The notes under the pieces were generated by a model, which was not told the DNA's origin, did not search any database, and saw nothing but the letters and a program-made list of their open reading frames with translations. Of a stretch of 64,000 bases of DNA, positions 23,701 through 32,885 are shown piece by piece. The stretch covers positions 248,001 through 312,000 of the forward strand of contig JAIGNY010004456.1 of NCBI GenBank assembly GCA_020152595.1, written 5' to 3'. The stretch is from Chiridota heheva. Taxonomy: Eukaryota > Echinodermata > Holothuroidea > Apodida > Chiridotidae. The stretch's first letter is position 1. Each line of letters opens with the position of its first letter. A program made the translations under genes and the position numbers.

Positions 23701-26700
23701 GATTATATGAACCAAAAATATGTTGTAAGCGAAAAATCAACCTGCAGTTTAGTGGAACATCCTAAAACTTATTTGCATACATTTGAATAGTTAATTACAA
23801 ACATGCAGTGACTAAGAAAGATGGCGACCAAAAACATTGAATCAGAGAACTTTATCTCGATCATAGGTCAAGATTTAGGAAAAGTTTTTTGGAAAAGTGT
23901 ATTATTTAGACTAAGTGGTATAAGAAAATCTAAAAAGTAAGTTAGTTTTCAATCATCAATTTTCTACAGTGTGTGCATTTTAAAAAACATTGAAATTGTA
24001 CGCAATTTATAACAACCCTCGTACGGCAATCCCAAAGTCAACCCGTACTGAGGGATGTGTATAATAACTAGTGCTACGAATATATCAATACTATGCATTA
24101 GCAGAACCTCATACACAGCTGGGTTAACACACTGTAGGTTAGCTGATAAAATAAGTTTACTGAAGGACGCATGATAGTACTGAGGTTGAGGATCCAATTC
24201 AGTATGTGGCTCGCAGCTATCTTCCCACTGCTAATAACTGTTCTTTATATTCTTGGGGTCTTTTTGGAACTGGGCTGAAGACTGTTGAACCATTTTCTTT
24301 CATTTCAAAACTTTGCAATGGAATGTGCTTGAAATTTCTGTGTTAAGTGTGTGTTGTGCTTACTTTTAAATGTAGGAAAAAGCAGAAGCATGGTTTCCCA
24401 TCTCCTTCAAAATCTAAGTGGAAAAGGTTTGAATTAGATTACTAAGTTTGAGTTAGATTACTATGTTTGAATTAGAATACTAACTTTGAATGAGATTACT
24501 AATTACTGTGAGCACTTCTATTCTTATCACAAAATTGTACCCACTGAGAGGAATAGTGTTGCATTTCAAAACTTGAAATTAAAATTTGTCAGCAATTAGG
24601 CTCTAACAAATATAACCTTTATAGTAAAAGGAACTTTCTTTGTTTATGACATTCTTGAAATTGTCAGACTGAATGCACATGACAAGATATTGGTTATGAA
24701 AGTACTTGTGTTTTAAGATTGTGATGTCACAGTTGAAGTCGTCCATTCACTTTGGAGCAAAGTTTGCCTTCGGCTGAAATTCTAGAACTTTTTAAACTAG
24801 TTTCTAAACATGAATTACAGGGTAGTAGATTTGAAGAGTAGATTTTCTCAAAAGGGATGGGGAAAATAAATTAATCAAACAGGTTTATTTATAATCAGAG
24901 TTAATGCAAAGCTCAGGGATTTCTAAGTTTGAAACACAGTCAGCAAATTTTGGGTTTATTACAAATAATTTTTTATATCAGACATTTGCCAAGAACTGGA
25001 GATTACCACAAAGATCAGCTGGTCAGTGTTGTAGGTTTACTCTGTCTTGTAGATTTTGTATGAATGCCTAGGCTTAGTCCCTGCTTGCACATAATCACAT
25101 CAAATTGCCTTGGGACAAACAAAACTGAGAACCCCTCTTTATGCCAGCTCTTCCGGCATACTTGAATGATATTTTCATTTGGTTTTTTATTCCAACATTG
25201 TTTTTTGATAGGATACAAATCGTTTTTACCAACCCAGTTGTTTTGATCTGAGCAAGCTGTGTTACAGCAAGTGAACAATATTTCAAAGATGGCCTCAAAC
25301 ATGTGACTTTTTATCCTATTTAATGTTTTCTTCCTTTGGCTCTCTGCACTTTGAGTCTAAAAATACTTTTTTCTCTCCTTTAGTTTTCTGCATTTTGAGT
25401 CTTTAAATACTTTTTATTTGATCTAACATTAGTTTTCTTGCATATTTCACTGTGTGGTGTGTCATGTTTTGCTGTGTATTTTACTTTGTGATTGCTGTGC
25501 ATGTCTCTTTCTTCATTGGTTGTACAGAAAGTAGAAGCCGCCCCCCTCTTTACCCATCAAACTCCGCCCAGTCTTACCAAGCAATCAGGAGATCTCGGCA
25601 AGTTGCTAGTGCCCCATATAACACAGGTGAAATTTTTTGTACAACTCGTGTGGTCTGTATTTTCACATCCAGTTTTCTCTGGTTGTCTTAAGGAGTGAAG
25701 TGAAATAAAATATAGTCTGTTGGTGCCTTGCATTGAAACATGGATTGTATCGCTCATTCCAGTAATTTAATTATGGGTAAACATTGAAAAGCAGGACATG
25801 ATTCCCTGGTAAGAACTTAGATATTTCCTAGATGGATGAAATATGTGCTATGATTTTTTTAAAGGTGGCATTTTATTTGGAAAGTGATAATAGTAAACGT
25901 TTGGGTCTTTTTTTAATAATTGAATTTGATATCATGAATAGTGTCCTCCGGTTTTTTTGTTTCATTTACCAGGAAGAGTACATTATTATAACTTTGGTTA
26001 AATTACGCCTAGAAATATCAAATTTTCCCCGATTTTTTTCCCCGGGGGACAGGGGACTATTAGACCTTTCGTTTGATATGCAAAATTTTATCTTAAATTT
26101 TAATTAGCTACCTCTAATTAGCTGTACCCATAAGGCAATAATTATGTGCACACTAAGTCAATGAGACTTAAAAACGTCAAACAGGGAGAGGGGTGGCATC
26201 TATAACCCATAAGGCAATAATTATGTGCACACTAAGTCAATGAGACTTAAAAACGTCAAACAGGGAGAGGGGTGGCATCCTATGGGTTCGGGACCATTTT
26301 CCTCTGTGACGGGTTTGTTCAATAGGGAGGGGGGGGGGGGGGAGGGGTGACCAGGCTGTGATGTGTTTGTGATGCTTTTTTCATAAAATGAGAAAAGTTT
26401 GAAACATAGTTTGCAGTCAGTACCAAGTCTATACCAACCTGTAGAGAAGTATTTACATAGGAGCTCAAAAGCATGGCCTCAAAGGAATATATGCTGTTTT
26501 CACTTTTGATACATTTGTGAGGAAAAATGAAATAGGTGAGCATTTTCAGTACTTGACCTAAATCCTGATTGACAGATTCATGTCCACAATGTACCATACA
26601 TAATTGTATTGTGAAAATTATTCGTTCTTAAACTTTCATTTGGGCCTGTGGGACATAAATTGCAACAAGGAATCCATTGCTGCCAACATGCATGTTGAAT

Positions 26701-29700
26701 ACTAAATCTGTGCAAGTTTGCATCTTGCAAAGTAGAGATAATATTGCATTGAATTTGGAATGTAATATTAAACACATTGTTTACAATATACTTATTTTGA
26801 TAGGTGTTGCATTTGGGAGAACTGCAAAGGATTCTGCACCCCAACCAAACCCAAACAGAGTGTCCTCTGCAGGTAGAAGTAACCTCACAAAGCCAAGGAG
26901 CATGGAAAACCTCAACAACAATGTAAGCGACATAGAGAGAGAGATTATTTGACTGGATTAAATTGTTGTCTCTTTTCTATGAATATACATCATGCATTAT
27001 GATGTTGATTTTTACCCAAATTGCCAATTATTATCAAACATACCAGATGTTTCATAACAAAAAATTATTCGTTATTATGCTGTTTTTTCGATTAAAAAAA
27101 GTAGATGGATAGTTTGCTGGAATTTTGTATTGTAACAAATCAAAACAAAATAATTGAAATATTTTAATGTGTATTTTAACAAAATATTAATTCTTATAGG
27201 CTCTGATATCTTATGTTTTTTTGACTCCTGCAAATATTAATTTTTGGTTTTTCTTCTAGTTTGAATAAGTCTTAATTTTGCAGAGTCAGTTTCCAAGATT
27301 TTGAAAGTGCAAAATTATATTGGAGCAAGACAATGAGAGTAGTTTCTCTTCAAGGTTTAATTAAACTTGTGTCAATTCATATCTGTGCCATTTGGTGTAA
27401 GCAGTTTATAAAGGTTATTGTCAAGCATTCTAAAGATTCGTTATCAGAATCAGCAATGGATAAACATAATTGAATGAAGAGGAACAAACATCTTGTGTAG
27501 GATCTGAAAGTTTATCTTATATAAAAGAGGACTTTTAAAGAAACGAAATGGTGAAAAAAGCATTCAACAATCTTATTCCGTTAAGGAGATATTTAAGTTT
27601 GAAGCTGTCTTATCTTTGTAGAAATGACTGGTGTAGTAAAGGTTGGCACTCACGTTCTTAACAAGTGTTTAGTATTTCAAAACAAATATATACAGCTTTT
27701 TTCCTGTTTCAAATATTTTCCCCTAAAATTTTCTTCAGGTGGTAAATTATAATATCCACGCAAGATTCTGTTTTACTACTTTCCTGACATATCCAATGGT
27801 TTTAAAGCTACAAAATCAAAGGACAAACTATGATTGTGGAATCTAAGGCAGTGACATCACAACTAGTCATGATTTCAATTGTTTTAACACAAATGATACC
27901 AAACTTGAAACTTAAGTATCTCCTTAACGAAAAAATATTTTTTTAATGCTTTTTGTTAACCATTTTGTTTTCTTTTGAAGTCCTCTTTCGTATAAGATGG
28001 ACTTGTTTGACCCCTAAACTAATCCTTTAAATAGCTATGTCTGAAAGTTGGCACACTCAATAAATACTAAACTCACCAGGTTTGTATTGGTTACTCTATG
28101 ACTTAGCTTCTTAGAGTTTATCACTCTTAAAGCCACCTTTATGCATAGTATTAGTATTATATATTAGTTATTTTATTTTGATAAGTATTATATATTATAT
28201 TTTAATATTTTGATATTGGTTTATTTTATATTGGTATTATTATTATATTTTAAGTATTAGATATATATTTTGATATTAGTATTATATATTATATTTTAAG
28301 TATTAGATATTATATATTTTGATATTGGTATTATATATTATATTTTAAGTATTAGATATTATATATTTTGATATTGATATTGAATATTTTATTTTAAGTA
28401 TTAGATATTTCATATTTTGATATTGGTATTATATATTATATTTATATGTTTTATTAGATATATATATTATATTTATTAGTATTTTATATTAGTATTTTAT
28501 TTTAGTATTAGATATATATATTTTGATATTGGTATTATATTTTAATATATTTTATATTATTATATATTTTATTTTAATTTTGATATTATATATTTTGTAT
28601 TATATATTATATTTTAAGTATTAGATATATATTTTGATATTAGTATTATATATTTTATTTTAAGTATTAGATATTACATATTTTGATATTGGTATTATAT
28701 ATTATGATTGCTACACTTTTGTAAGCAACTAATAAGTTTTCAATTTCTCTCCATAGACCTATGACTACAGCGATGAGAATTCCTGGGGCACTAAAAGTAA
28801 CGTCAACCCTGTCAATCGACAACGCACTCGTGGTTTCTCTGCAGGAATTAAGAATCCGACGATTACAAGAGATAGTGATAAGAAACCAAAGGGGCTTTCC
28901 GTAACCAGTTCAAGATTGGTATGTGTAAGAGTTAATAGAGGGCATTTAATGAAAACGTTACTATGAATTATCATCTCATGAAAAGATTTACAGAAAATTA
29001 TTTTCTGTTTACATATTTTCAATTTATAGACTTTAAAAAGTATTTTCAATAAGTTATACTAACAGTTGTAATGAAAGCAACTTATGATGAGCTACTTGTG
29101 ATATGCACCGTGAATGAAACAGCAATAAGCACTGTAACATTAGGCTTTAATCCCACTTGGTCACTTTACAATCTCATTTCAAGTGAAAGTGACCCCAAAA
29201 TACATGGTAAAAACAGCTTTAATAGTTTTATGCTCAGTACATAAGAATGTAAATATTACCTCATGAGTCAATTATAATGTACACAAATTAAAAAAGATTA
29301 AATATGCATGCTTTGCACAGATTATGGCTAGCGGAGGTATGAACTATATTTCCAGGTTGGTGGTGGAGTTTTGAAATTGTGTACGGAGAGGCATATGGTA
29401 TGATGCATGATGTAAATCCTAGTGAGTATGGCAGAGGAGTTATGCAAGCTTGGGATTGAATGGAATCGTTGTGTTATTTCCAAACCATCTTTCTACACAT
29501 GTTTTCCTTAAAACTGATGAATCATACTGTAGTATTCCAGTGTTTATTTGGACATGGGAGTCAATTCTTTTCCCTTACTAATTATGCAAATTTGTTTAAC
29601 TTATCCCGTTTGGGGCGACTTTAGTGTAATTAAGATACTAAATGTGGTTATTGTTAAAATCTTACGTTTGTTTGCATGTACACGTTCAAACGTTGGTAAA

Positions 29701-30021
29701 TATTCACAGCTAGCATGTGTATTATCCATGCTGTGAAATGATTTACCAAGATCAGTAACAAAAGTGACTTTTACAAATGTTTAAAAATTAAATTTTTAAA
29801 GAAATGTTATTTTCAAAGCTCTCTTTGTTTTCCAGATACCATCACAAAGGCCTTCGTCAGCAAAAGAGATGCAATCCAAACCATCAATTGGTCGCAAACA
29901 GTATGGTGTGAAGAATGTTCCCTCAGCTGGGGCCCCTAAATCCTCTTTTGGGAGCTACAATCAGACACATGGTACCATCACTGCCAGTGGCTTAGCCAGA
30001 CTCCAAGCAGGAAAGTACTGA
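2713..30021 (+). CDS. MAPK15: MAPK15 (ERK7/ERK8) atypical MAP kinase, 3' twelve exons
   Basis: Exons join 2713-2742, 3560-3650, 4891-5021, 6038-6207, 17344-17541, 18299-18433, 21262-21367, 21712-21895, 25528-25626, 26804-26922, 28757-28918 and 29836-30021 (TGA). Every junction is GT-AG with matching phase, giving 536 residues plus stop. Visible residues: catalytic loop HRDQK 80-84, DFG 100-102, activation motif TEY 122-124, [10 protein letters not shown] after it, [11 protein letters not shown] and a C-lobe ending near 255, then a basic segment and a Ser/Pro/Arg-rich tail. HRDQKPSN rather than HRDLKPEN, and the long tail, are characteristic of MAPK15 over ERK1/2. The family autophosphorylates TEY and acts at basal bodies and cilia and in autophagy (known of homologues, not shown here). 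About 60 N-terminal residues with the ATP-binding lysine lie upstream of the window. Intron 4 is 11.1 kb because of a DIRS element. Confidence 0.95.
3560..3650 (+). CDS. MAPK15: MAPK15 exon: [14 protein letters not shown] block
   Basis: 91 nt from ctcag to gtgagt, phase 0 in and phase 1 out. It encodes [20 protein letters not shown] followed by [10 protein letters not shown], matching MAPK15 strands beta4-beta5 and the hinge. Confidence 0.93.
3957..4556 (+). repeat. 22-bp minisatellite in MAPK15 intron
   Basis: About 27 copies of a unit like tacctgctacagtattcccc, with 20-22 bp length variants and occasional ttacct/ttgcct changes. It lacks stops in all three forward frames, which creates artefactual ORFs of 221, 192 and 176 codons. 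It lies between the EYM and DTDLHA exons. Confidence 0.95.
4891..5021 (+). CDS. MAPK15: MAPK15 exon: [12 protein letters not shown] to HRDQK
   Basis: 131 nt, phase 1 in and 0 out. It encodes the post-hinge [12 protein letters not shown], helix E and the catalytic loop VIHRDQK. The donor is a weak AAG/gttttg, but the next exon opens with PSN exactly where HRDQKPSN requires it, so the boundary is secure. Confidence 0.93.
5060..5351 (+). repeat. Interspersed repeat R1, copy 1
   Basis: Shares a long block with 19069-19733, 31218-31557 and 33159-33717: an aataaacaaagaatgta-like stretch, aagtcttcaaattaatcaaa, then ttgggtgggcacttattaga. It is non-coding and looks like an old DNA-transposon-derived element. 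Confidence 0.75.
5375..5580. repeat. Imperfect ~90-bp tandem duplication
   Basis: Two to two-and-a-half diverged copies of a block with ggaatttccccacttct followed by a gggaaggtcccaggga-like stretch. It is non-coding and lies within a MAPK15 intron. Confidence 0.5.
6038..6207 (+). CDS. MAPK15: MAPK15 exon: PSNILLD to TEY activation loop
   Basis: 170 nt, phase 0 in and 2 out, between cctccag and gtatga. It contains VADFGLARS, the TEY dual-phosphorylation motif and [16 protein letters not shown]. The final Arg codon is completed by the next exon more than 11 kb away. Confidence 0.95.
6229..6385 (+). repeat. DIRS left inverted terminal repeat
   Basis: Roughly 130-150 bp matching the inverse of 13900-14053 with scattered substitutions, ending near ctttactaaccct. 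The first part (ttctagttatatc, then accttccatg) also matches the inverse of the internal palindrome at 13772-13830. Confidence 0.8.
7481..8140 (+). repeat. Repetitive leader of the DIRS element
   Basis: Three copies of gatagattactgagttg (7483, 7567 and, as gataagattactgagttg, 7697) precede a GC-rich tract at 7760-8140 built from words such as ggtccgtacggctcc and ctccatacggctcc. No coding potential is recognised. Confidence 0.65.
8344..9530 (+). pseudogene. DIRS gag-like ORF, frameshifted
   Basis: Starts [16 protein letters not shown], then [20 protein letters not shown] with a CxxC...HxxCxxC pattern typical of DIRS gag. The frame then shifts to [19 protein letters not shown], followed by a Pro-rich stretch, an acidic [14 protein letters not shown] block in a third frame, and [20 protein letters not shown]. 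At least three frame changes and a stop near 9530 show decay. The function, nucleocapsid-like RNA binding, is inferred from position and Cys pattern. Confidence 0.65.
9531..10320 (+). other. DIRS gag/RT spacer, degraded
   Basis: Fragmentary frames resembling the C-terminal part of DIRS gag ([20 protein letters not shown] near 9590) interrupted by many stops. No intact ORF. Confidence 0.45.
10321..12010 (+). pseudogene. DIRS reverse transcriptase-RNase H, broken
   Basis: Fragments in successive frames: [14 protein letters not shown] (upstream of RT), [33 protein letters not shown] (catalytic Asp region), [13 protein letters not shown] near 10850-10885 (YLDD active site), then [11 protein letters not shown]. 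RNase H follows: [27 protein letters not shown] and [17 protein letters not shown], supplying the D-E-D acidic residues. The DIRS-typical [17 protein letters not shown] closes the region. A deletion lies between the VDLTDAY block and YLDD, and at least four frame changes are present, so no functional enzyme can be made. Confidence 0.88.
12301..13168 (+). pseudogene. DIRS tyrosine recombinase, frameshifted
   Basis: Begins near FVGPV-like sequence and [20 protein letters not shown]. The catalytic domain includes [15 protein letters not shown] (first Arg), [14 protein letters not shown], then [15 protein letters not shown] (HxxR) and [10 protein letters not shown] (nucleophile Tyr), as in DIRS recombinases, which replace an integrase. 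The last segment ends at a stop at 13166-13168. One frameshift near 12620-12700 and an in-frame break near 12880 disable it. Confidence 0.88.
13790..13880. repeat. Palindromic internal region of the DIRS element
   Basis: Arms of about 40 bp: catggaaggtaaggtataac on the left pairs with gttatacctaccttccatg on the right, around a centre ccccgctaagcgtagcgggg. It contains sequence matching both element termini, as the internal complementary region of DIRS elements does. Confidence 0.7.
13900..14053 (-). repeat. DIRS right inverted terminal repeat
   Basis: Inverse of the left repeat: aatcaggtcatgtgaccaga, then ttgcatatttatagcatgga and the end ggtaagtataac. Also shares the agtgcgttag and ggtcaggactgggctggtaa blocks. 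Confidence 0.8.
14048..15260. mobile_element. Non-coding element with long inverted ends
   Basis: Left end 14048-14130 (gtgacgtcattcaccctata, then ggccgaaggccgaaactccc) is inverted at 15136-15222 (gggcaactgacgtcacac, with ctcggcctttggcgtatacg). The right end continues into 15213-15260, which is the inverse of the DIRS palindrome centre (13806-13862). No coding sequence is seen in the 1-kb AT-rich interior. It is probably a non-autonomous element beside or invaded by the DIRS element. Confidence 0.55.
15264..15890 (+). repeat. ~17-bp G-rich minisatellite
   Basis: Degenerate array of gtgggacagggtggcat with insertions and transitions throughout. Both strands read as long open frames rich in Cys/His/Pro or Trp/Gly, which are artefacts of the repeat. 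Confidence 0.92.
15891..17343. other. MAPK15 intron, mostly unremarkable
   Basis: AT-rich intron sequence. The only item noticed is ttaacccttactctacc at 16528, the end of the MITE family described at 31680. No gene seen. Confidence 0.6.
17344..17541 (+). CDS. MAPK15: MAPK15 exon: [16 protein letters not shown]
   Basis: 198 nt, phase 2 in and 2 out, between ttcag and gtaagt. It encodes helix F ([13 protein letters not shown]), the [18 protein letters not shown] segment and the MAPK-insert region. Confidence 0.95.
18299..18433 (+). CDS. MAPK15: MAPK15 exon: [11 protein letters not shown] to HPYVAK
   Basis: 135 nt, phase 2 in and 2 out, with donor gtaagt. It encodes helices H-I of the kinase C-lobe: [20 protein letters not shown], then LKHPYVA, the usual end of a kinase domain. 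Confidence 0.94.
19069..19733 (+). repeat. Interspersed repeat R1, copy 2, interrupted
   Basis: Begins atactgtatttgacgtaata and continues as in the other copies, but is interrupted at 19288-19525 by a MITE and cut at its 3' end by a LINE. The terminal part contains several gcttattagagca repeats. Confidence 0.75.
19288..19525. mobile_element. TTAA-target MITE M, copy 1, nested in R1
   Basis: Ends AGGAGCACTAGATCGAAAAG and the inverse TTTTCAGTCAAGTGCTCCT, flanked by TCAA and TTGA. The undisturbed R1 copy at 31218-31557 has TTAA exactly here, so the flanks are a mutated TTAA duplication as made by piggyBac-type transposition. No transposase is encoded. Confidence 0.75.
19735..21175 (+). pseudogene. 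5'-truncated LINE with RNase H (I/Nimb-like), copy 1
   Basis: Starts inside the post-RT region: [19 protein letters not shown] and [14 protein letters not shown], then an RNase H domain (IYTDGSK-like segment, [35 protein letters not shown] and [20 protein letters not shown]) and a C-terminal CNNCHC...HHVLLAC zinc-like motif in a shifted frame. The 3' end is a short tcaatcaatcaa tail. An RNase H after RT places it near the I/Nimb group of non-LTR elements; clade not proven. Several frameshifts make it a dead copy. It sits in the MAPK15 intron before the FRNPPEE exon, on the sense strand. Confidence 0.82.
21262..21367 (+). CDS. MAPK15: MAPK15 exon: [20 protein letters not shown]
   Basis: 106 nt, phase 2 in and 0 out. 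It encodes the segment just after the kinase domain, including [14 protein letters not shown], which parallels the vertebrate LSVPEYRSRVYQ region. It lies just downstream of a truncated LINE. Confidence 0.93.
21712..21895 (+). CDS. MAPK15: MAPK15 exon: basic and Ser/Pro-rich tail
   Basis: 184 nt, phase 0 in and 1 out. It encodes [20 protein letters not shown], a strongly basic helix-like segment, then [11 protein letters not shown] with Ser-Pro and Thr-Pro sites. Confidence 0.88.
22625..23330 (+). pseudogene. Same LINE family, shorter copy 2
   Basis: Begins at the RNase H end ([20 protein letters not shown]) and is closely similar to copy 1 to the 3' end, closing with a caaacaaacaaac tail. 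It is only 1.5 kb beyond copy 1, in a different MAPK15 intron, so it is an independent, more strongly 5'-truncated insertion or a duplicate. Confidence 0.8.
23331..25527. other. MAPK15 intron
   Basis: AT-rich intron. A possible 51-nt cassette exon at 24376-24426 is discussed as a finding. No other gene or repeat recognised. Confidence 0.5.
25528..25626 (+). CDS. MAPK15: MAPK15 exon: [14 protein letters not shown] tail segment
   Basis: 99 nt between tgtacag and gtgaaa, phase 1 in and 1 out. It encodes an Arg/Ser-rich stretch ([22 protein letters not shown]). Low-complexity tails are typical of the family, so support comes from splice sites and phase. Confidence 0.78.
26126..26283 (+). repeat. 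79-bp tandem duplication
   Basis: Two nearly identical consecutive copies beginning acccataaggcaataattat and including aaaacgtcaaacagggagag. Their identity implies a recent duplication. A G-run follows at 26327-26345. Confidence 0.95.
26804..26922 (+). CDS. MAPK15: MAPK15 exon: [16 protein letters not shown] tail segment
   Basis: 119 nt between tgatag and gtaagc, phase 1 in and 0 out. It encodes VAFGRTAKD, then a Pro/Asn-rich stretch and [16 protein letters not shown]. Confidence 0.8.
27511..28002. mobile_element. Foldback element
   Basis: Left arm near 27511-27612 (tcttatataaaagaggactt, then cgttaaggagatatttaag-like) is inverted at about 27905-28002 (gtatctccttaacgaaaaaa, then gaagtcctctttcgtataag). 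About 290 bp separate the arms. A related half-arm occurs at 60215-60250. Confidence 0.65.
28150..28712 (+). repeat. AT-rich ~45-bp tandem array
   Basis: Repeats of tattagatattatatatttt followed by gatattggtattatatatta, with many length variants. It ends 44 bp before the TYDYSDEN exon. Confidence 0.88.
28757..28918 (+). CDS. MAPK15: MAPK15 exon: [13 protein letters not shown] tail segment
   Basis: 162 nt between ccatag and gtatgt, phase 0 both ends. It encodes [30 protein letters not shown] and a Lys-rich end. It follows a 0.56-kb AT-rich array. Confidence 0.82.
29836..30021 (+). CDS. MAPK15: MAPK15 terminal coding exon
   Basis: 186 nt including TGA at 30019-30021, acceptor ttccag. It encodes [16 protein letters not shown], a basic Gly/Ser stretch and the end [16 protein letters not shown], with a conserved-looking C-terminal hydrophobic/basic patch. 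Confidence 0.9.
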   Translation: MPSQRPSSAKEMQSKPSIGRKQYGVKNVPSAGAPKSSFGSYNQTHGTITASGLARLQAGKY

Positions 30022-30511
30022 TTTGAGGCCTAAGAGAAGTGAAAGTCAGTTGTGTGTGTAGAGTATTTTAATTAGAACCTGGTGTGGTGCAGGGCCATAA
30101 TTCACAGGGAGACATGTCCCCTCCCCCCCACACTTTTCAGTAAAATTGTTCAAATTCAATGCTTTTTGAGGAACATTTGCCTCTTTGCCCTCCCATTTTC
30201 TGGTTTTCTGGATGAGAATTACAGCGTGGGTGAGGTGTGATGTACACGAAAGCTTTGAGATGTGTTGGTAGTTGTTACATAAACCTACATTTTATGTATC
30301 TTGTGTCAAAATTTCACTGGCATGTGTAAGTTCTTAGCTTTCTGTGAACTTATAAGCCAACCATTTAGAATGATCTGATGGCTCATGTGATGCTCAATTT
30401 TGAAGAATAAAAGTATTTTATATTGAGAATGTAAATTATTTGAAATTTCAAAATGAATAACCCCATGAATAAAATATTTGAAATACTGTATCTCCATGTT
30501 GTACCTCAAAA
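30022..30511 (+). other. MAPK15: MAPK15 3' UTR with poly(A) signals
   Basis: Non-coding sequence after the stop. Canonical AATAAA hexamers at 30406-30411 and 30468-30473 are the likely cleavage signals. The transcript end was not observed; it is inferred from these hexamers. Confidence 0.5.
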
Positions 30512-31217
30512 TGATAGCAAAATAATTTTACATTTAAGTCGTTTGGTATCTACAGAGAGCAGAGGGATGAATGAAATCTTACCTCCCACTCTGATGTGAT
30601 TATCTGAATTGTCCATCTTGTTTGTTTTTTTATGAAATTGTCTTTTTAGTTAAGGACTCACTCTTCTATTGATTAAATAGAAAAAAATTAAAGTTGAAAA
30701 GACGTGAAAATAATTGAAGGTCTATGGATGTTTCAAGGCAACTTTTGCTGAATTTTTTCAAATTCCATGAAATTAGCAGAAGATTTCATCAATATCAGTA
30801 AAGTTTGAACAGTTTTACAGCTTTTTTAGTCATTTATATCATCATCAAATTTGTGCTGTTTGATTGGGCAAGCTTGGTTTTTTTCGGCTAAAAATCATAT
30901 TTTTCCCATTGTCTAGTTATTGTTTGTCGGGTCTAAGGTTATTCTGAACAAAAGTTCTTGAGTATTTACCATAACTCCAGTCAAATTGTACAAAGGTTTT
31001 GAGAAGTTTTTAATTTGTGATGCATGAACAGTATTCTTACAAAAAACTAACTTATGAAAAAGAACAGATATATGCCTATTCATACATGTAACACTTTCAT
31101 CAAAATCTGTATATTGACACCTACAACATACAATGGGTGTAAAATGGACACTATTTTTTACCCTTTCTCAATGGACAATTGATAACTGCCTAGCAATTAT
31201 TTGCTCAAACTTTCACA
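30512..31217. other. Intergenic, nothing recognised
   Basis: AT-rich spacer between MAPK15 and the convergent receptor gene. No coding or repeat structure recognised. Confidence 0.5.
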
Positions 31218-31557
31218 TACCGTATTCGACATAGTTAGTTAGAGCCGGCGCTTACCAAAATAGAATTGTACTATTTTTTAGGCCTAAAGTTTCTTTGCCC
31301 ATGTTCGGGAGCTGCGTACAGTGTGCTATTCCAACTGCATTGTACGTATATGTGAACTGGTTTTATGCTTGCCCCACATTAACCACCACAAAACATACTG
31401 AGTATTAGACACAAAATAAGACGCAAAATAAATAAAGAACGTAACAAAAGTTGAGTATTTTAAGTCTTCAAATTAATCAAATAAATTATGTTATCAGTCA
31501 AAAAATCTTGGGTGGGCGTTTATTAGAACAGGGGCGCTTAACATATTGCATACGGTA
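31218..31557 (+). repeat. Interspersed repeat R1, copy 3 (most complete)
   Basis: Bounded by taccgtattcgac and the inverse attgcatacggta, 340 bp long. It contains the undisturbed sequence tattttaagtcttcaaatta at the point where copy 2 carries a MITE. Confidence 0.75.
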
Positions 31558-31679
31558 TCCACAGTTATATGCATCCTTGACCTTCGATCATCAAAAAGTG
31601 ATGGTCATTAAAGATTTTCATAGAATTTGAGTATAATTTACTGAATGACATGATACATAATATAATATGTTTTTTTTAA

Positions 31680-31780
31680 CCCTTACTCTACCAGCACTTT
31701 TTTTTAAATGCACTCGGGAGGCGGGGTCAAAGATGGGGCACCCAAAACGGCAATAATATCGCTGTGTGATGTAGTAAGGG
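31680..31780. mobile_element. Short MITE flanked by TTAA
   Basis: Ends CCCTTACTCTACC and the inverse GTAGTAAGGG, with TTAA on both sides (31676-31679 and 31781-31784). The interior shares ggggcacccaaaacggcaat with the copy at 31917. A left-end fragment also occurs at 16528. Confidence 0.7.
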
Positions 31781-31916
31781 TTAAGCACAGGCTGATTATT
31801 GAAGGGTCCTCTGTCTTCTGACATCAGAATCCAGGCTCATTCCGCTTCAGTGACCCAGTGGCCCGCTCACTGGGACCATGGTGCATATATGTTTGAGTTG
31901 GCACACTTGTCGCGGG

Positions 31917-32021
31917 TTGTTTACTCTACCAGCACATTTTTGCAAATGAGCTTGAGAGGCAGGGTCAAAGATTGGGCACCCAAAACTGTAATAATATCAC
32001 CATGTGGTAGAGTTAAGGGTC
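31917..32021. mobile_element. Second copy of the short MITE
   Basis: Shares tactctaccagcac, cagggtcaaagattgggcac and ccaaaactgtaataatatca with 31680-31780. The left TTAA is eroded and the right end is gtggtagagttaaggg. Confidence 0.65.
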
Positions 32022-32885
32022 AATTTTATTGAAAATTTGTGGACTTTTGTCATTTAGAATATCTTAAAAACTTCATTTTTGTCATTCTGGAAAACCGCTT
32101 GCTCCAAAATTGTTTATAATTTGTATGAATCTTTGCTGAGAATTGCCATATTGCATTTTCTGCATGCGTGAAAAGTGATTTTTCCCATTTTTGTAAAATG
32201 TAAATGTTTTTGTTGATTCTACACATGAAAATTCTGAACAATGAATGTATTAGTGTTTCTTCACCCACTGATAAAGAAGGGCTATATATTAAATATCATT
32301 TGTTTTATCATAACATTATTTTATCAGAAGTACTTGTTCATAAATTGCCTTGTTGTTTTTGTCTGGTCTTTCAATTTTATATTTCCTGAACTTTCTAGTA
32401 TGAAAATGTCTATTTATTTACAATGTATATCACAACTTATTTGTGTCATTGTAGTATAATTGATAAATGTATGTGATATTGTCTCAGGGAGCAGTTAGAA
32501 AGCTTCACTATACTTGATAAGATGAGTACTTTGTCAAACTCACTTTGATTATGTACTCAGAGATGTATTATTTAGTACTATTTGTTTCTAGTCATATGTT
32601 TTGCACCTTGATTATATACTCATAGATGTATTATTTACCACTGTTTGTTTCTAGTCGTATGTTTTGCTGTAGTTTATTTCAATGTGTGCTGCTGAAAACC
32701 TTGATGTTTTAAACTTCTTGGTCGAAAAACTTCCTCTTTTTTTTCTTTTTTTTTTAGTTTTGTTTTGTGAGGGAGAAATAAATATGTGCAAAGCAAAAAA
32801 AGTATCATGTTTGAGTAATCAGAAATGTTGATTTAGGTAGGGTTATTGTTCTTTGTCTTAAGTAATTTATTTGTTTCTTTTGTAG

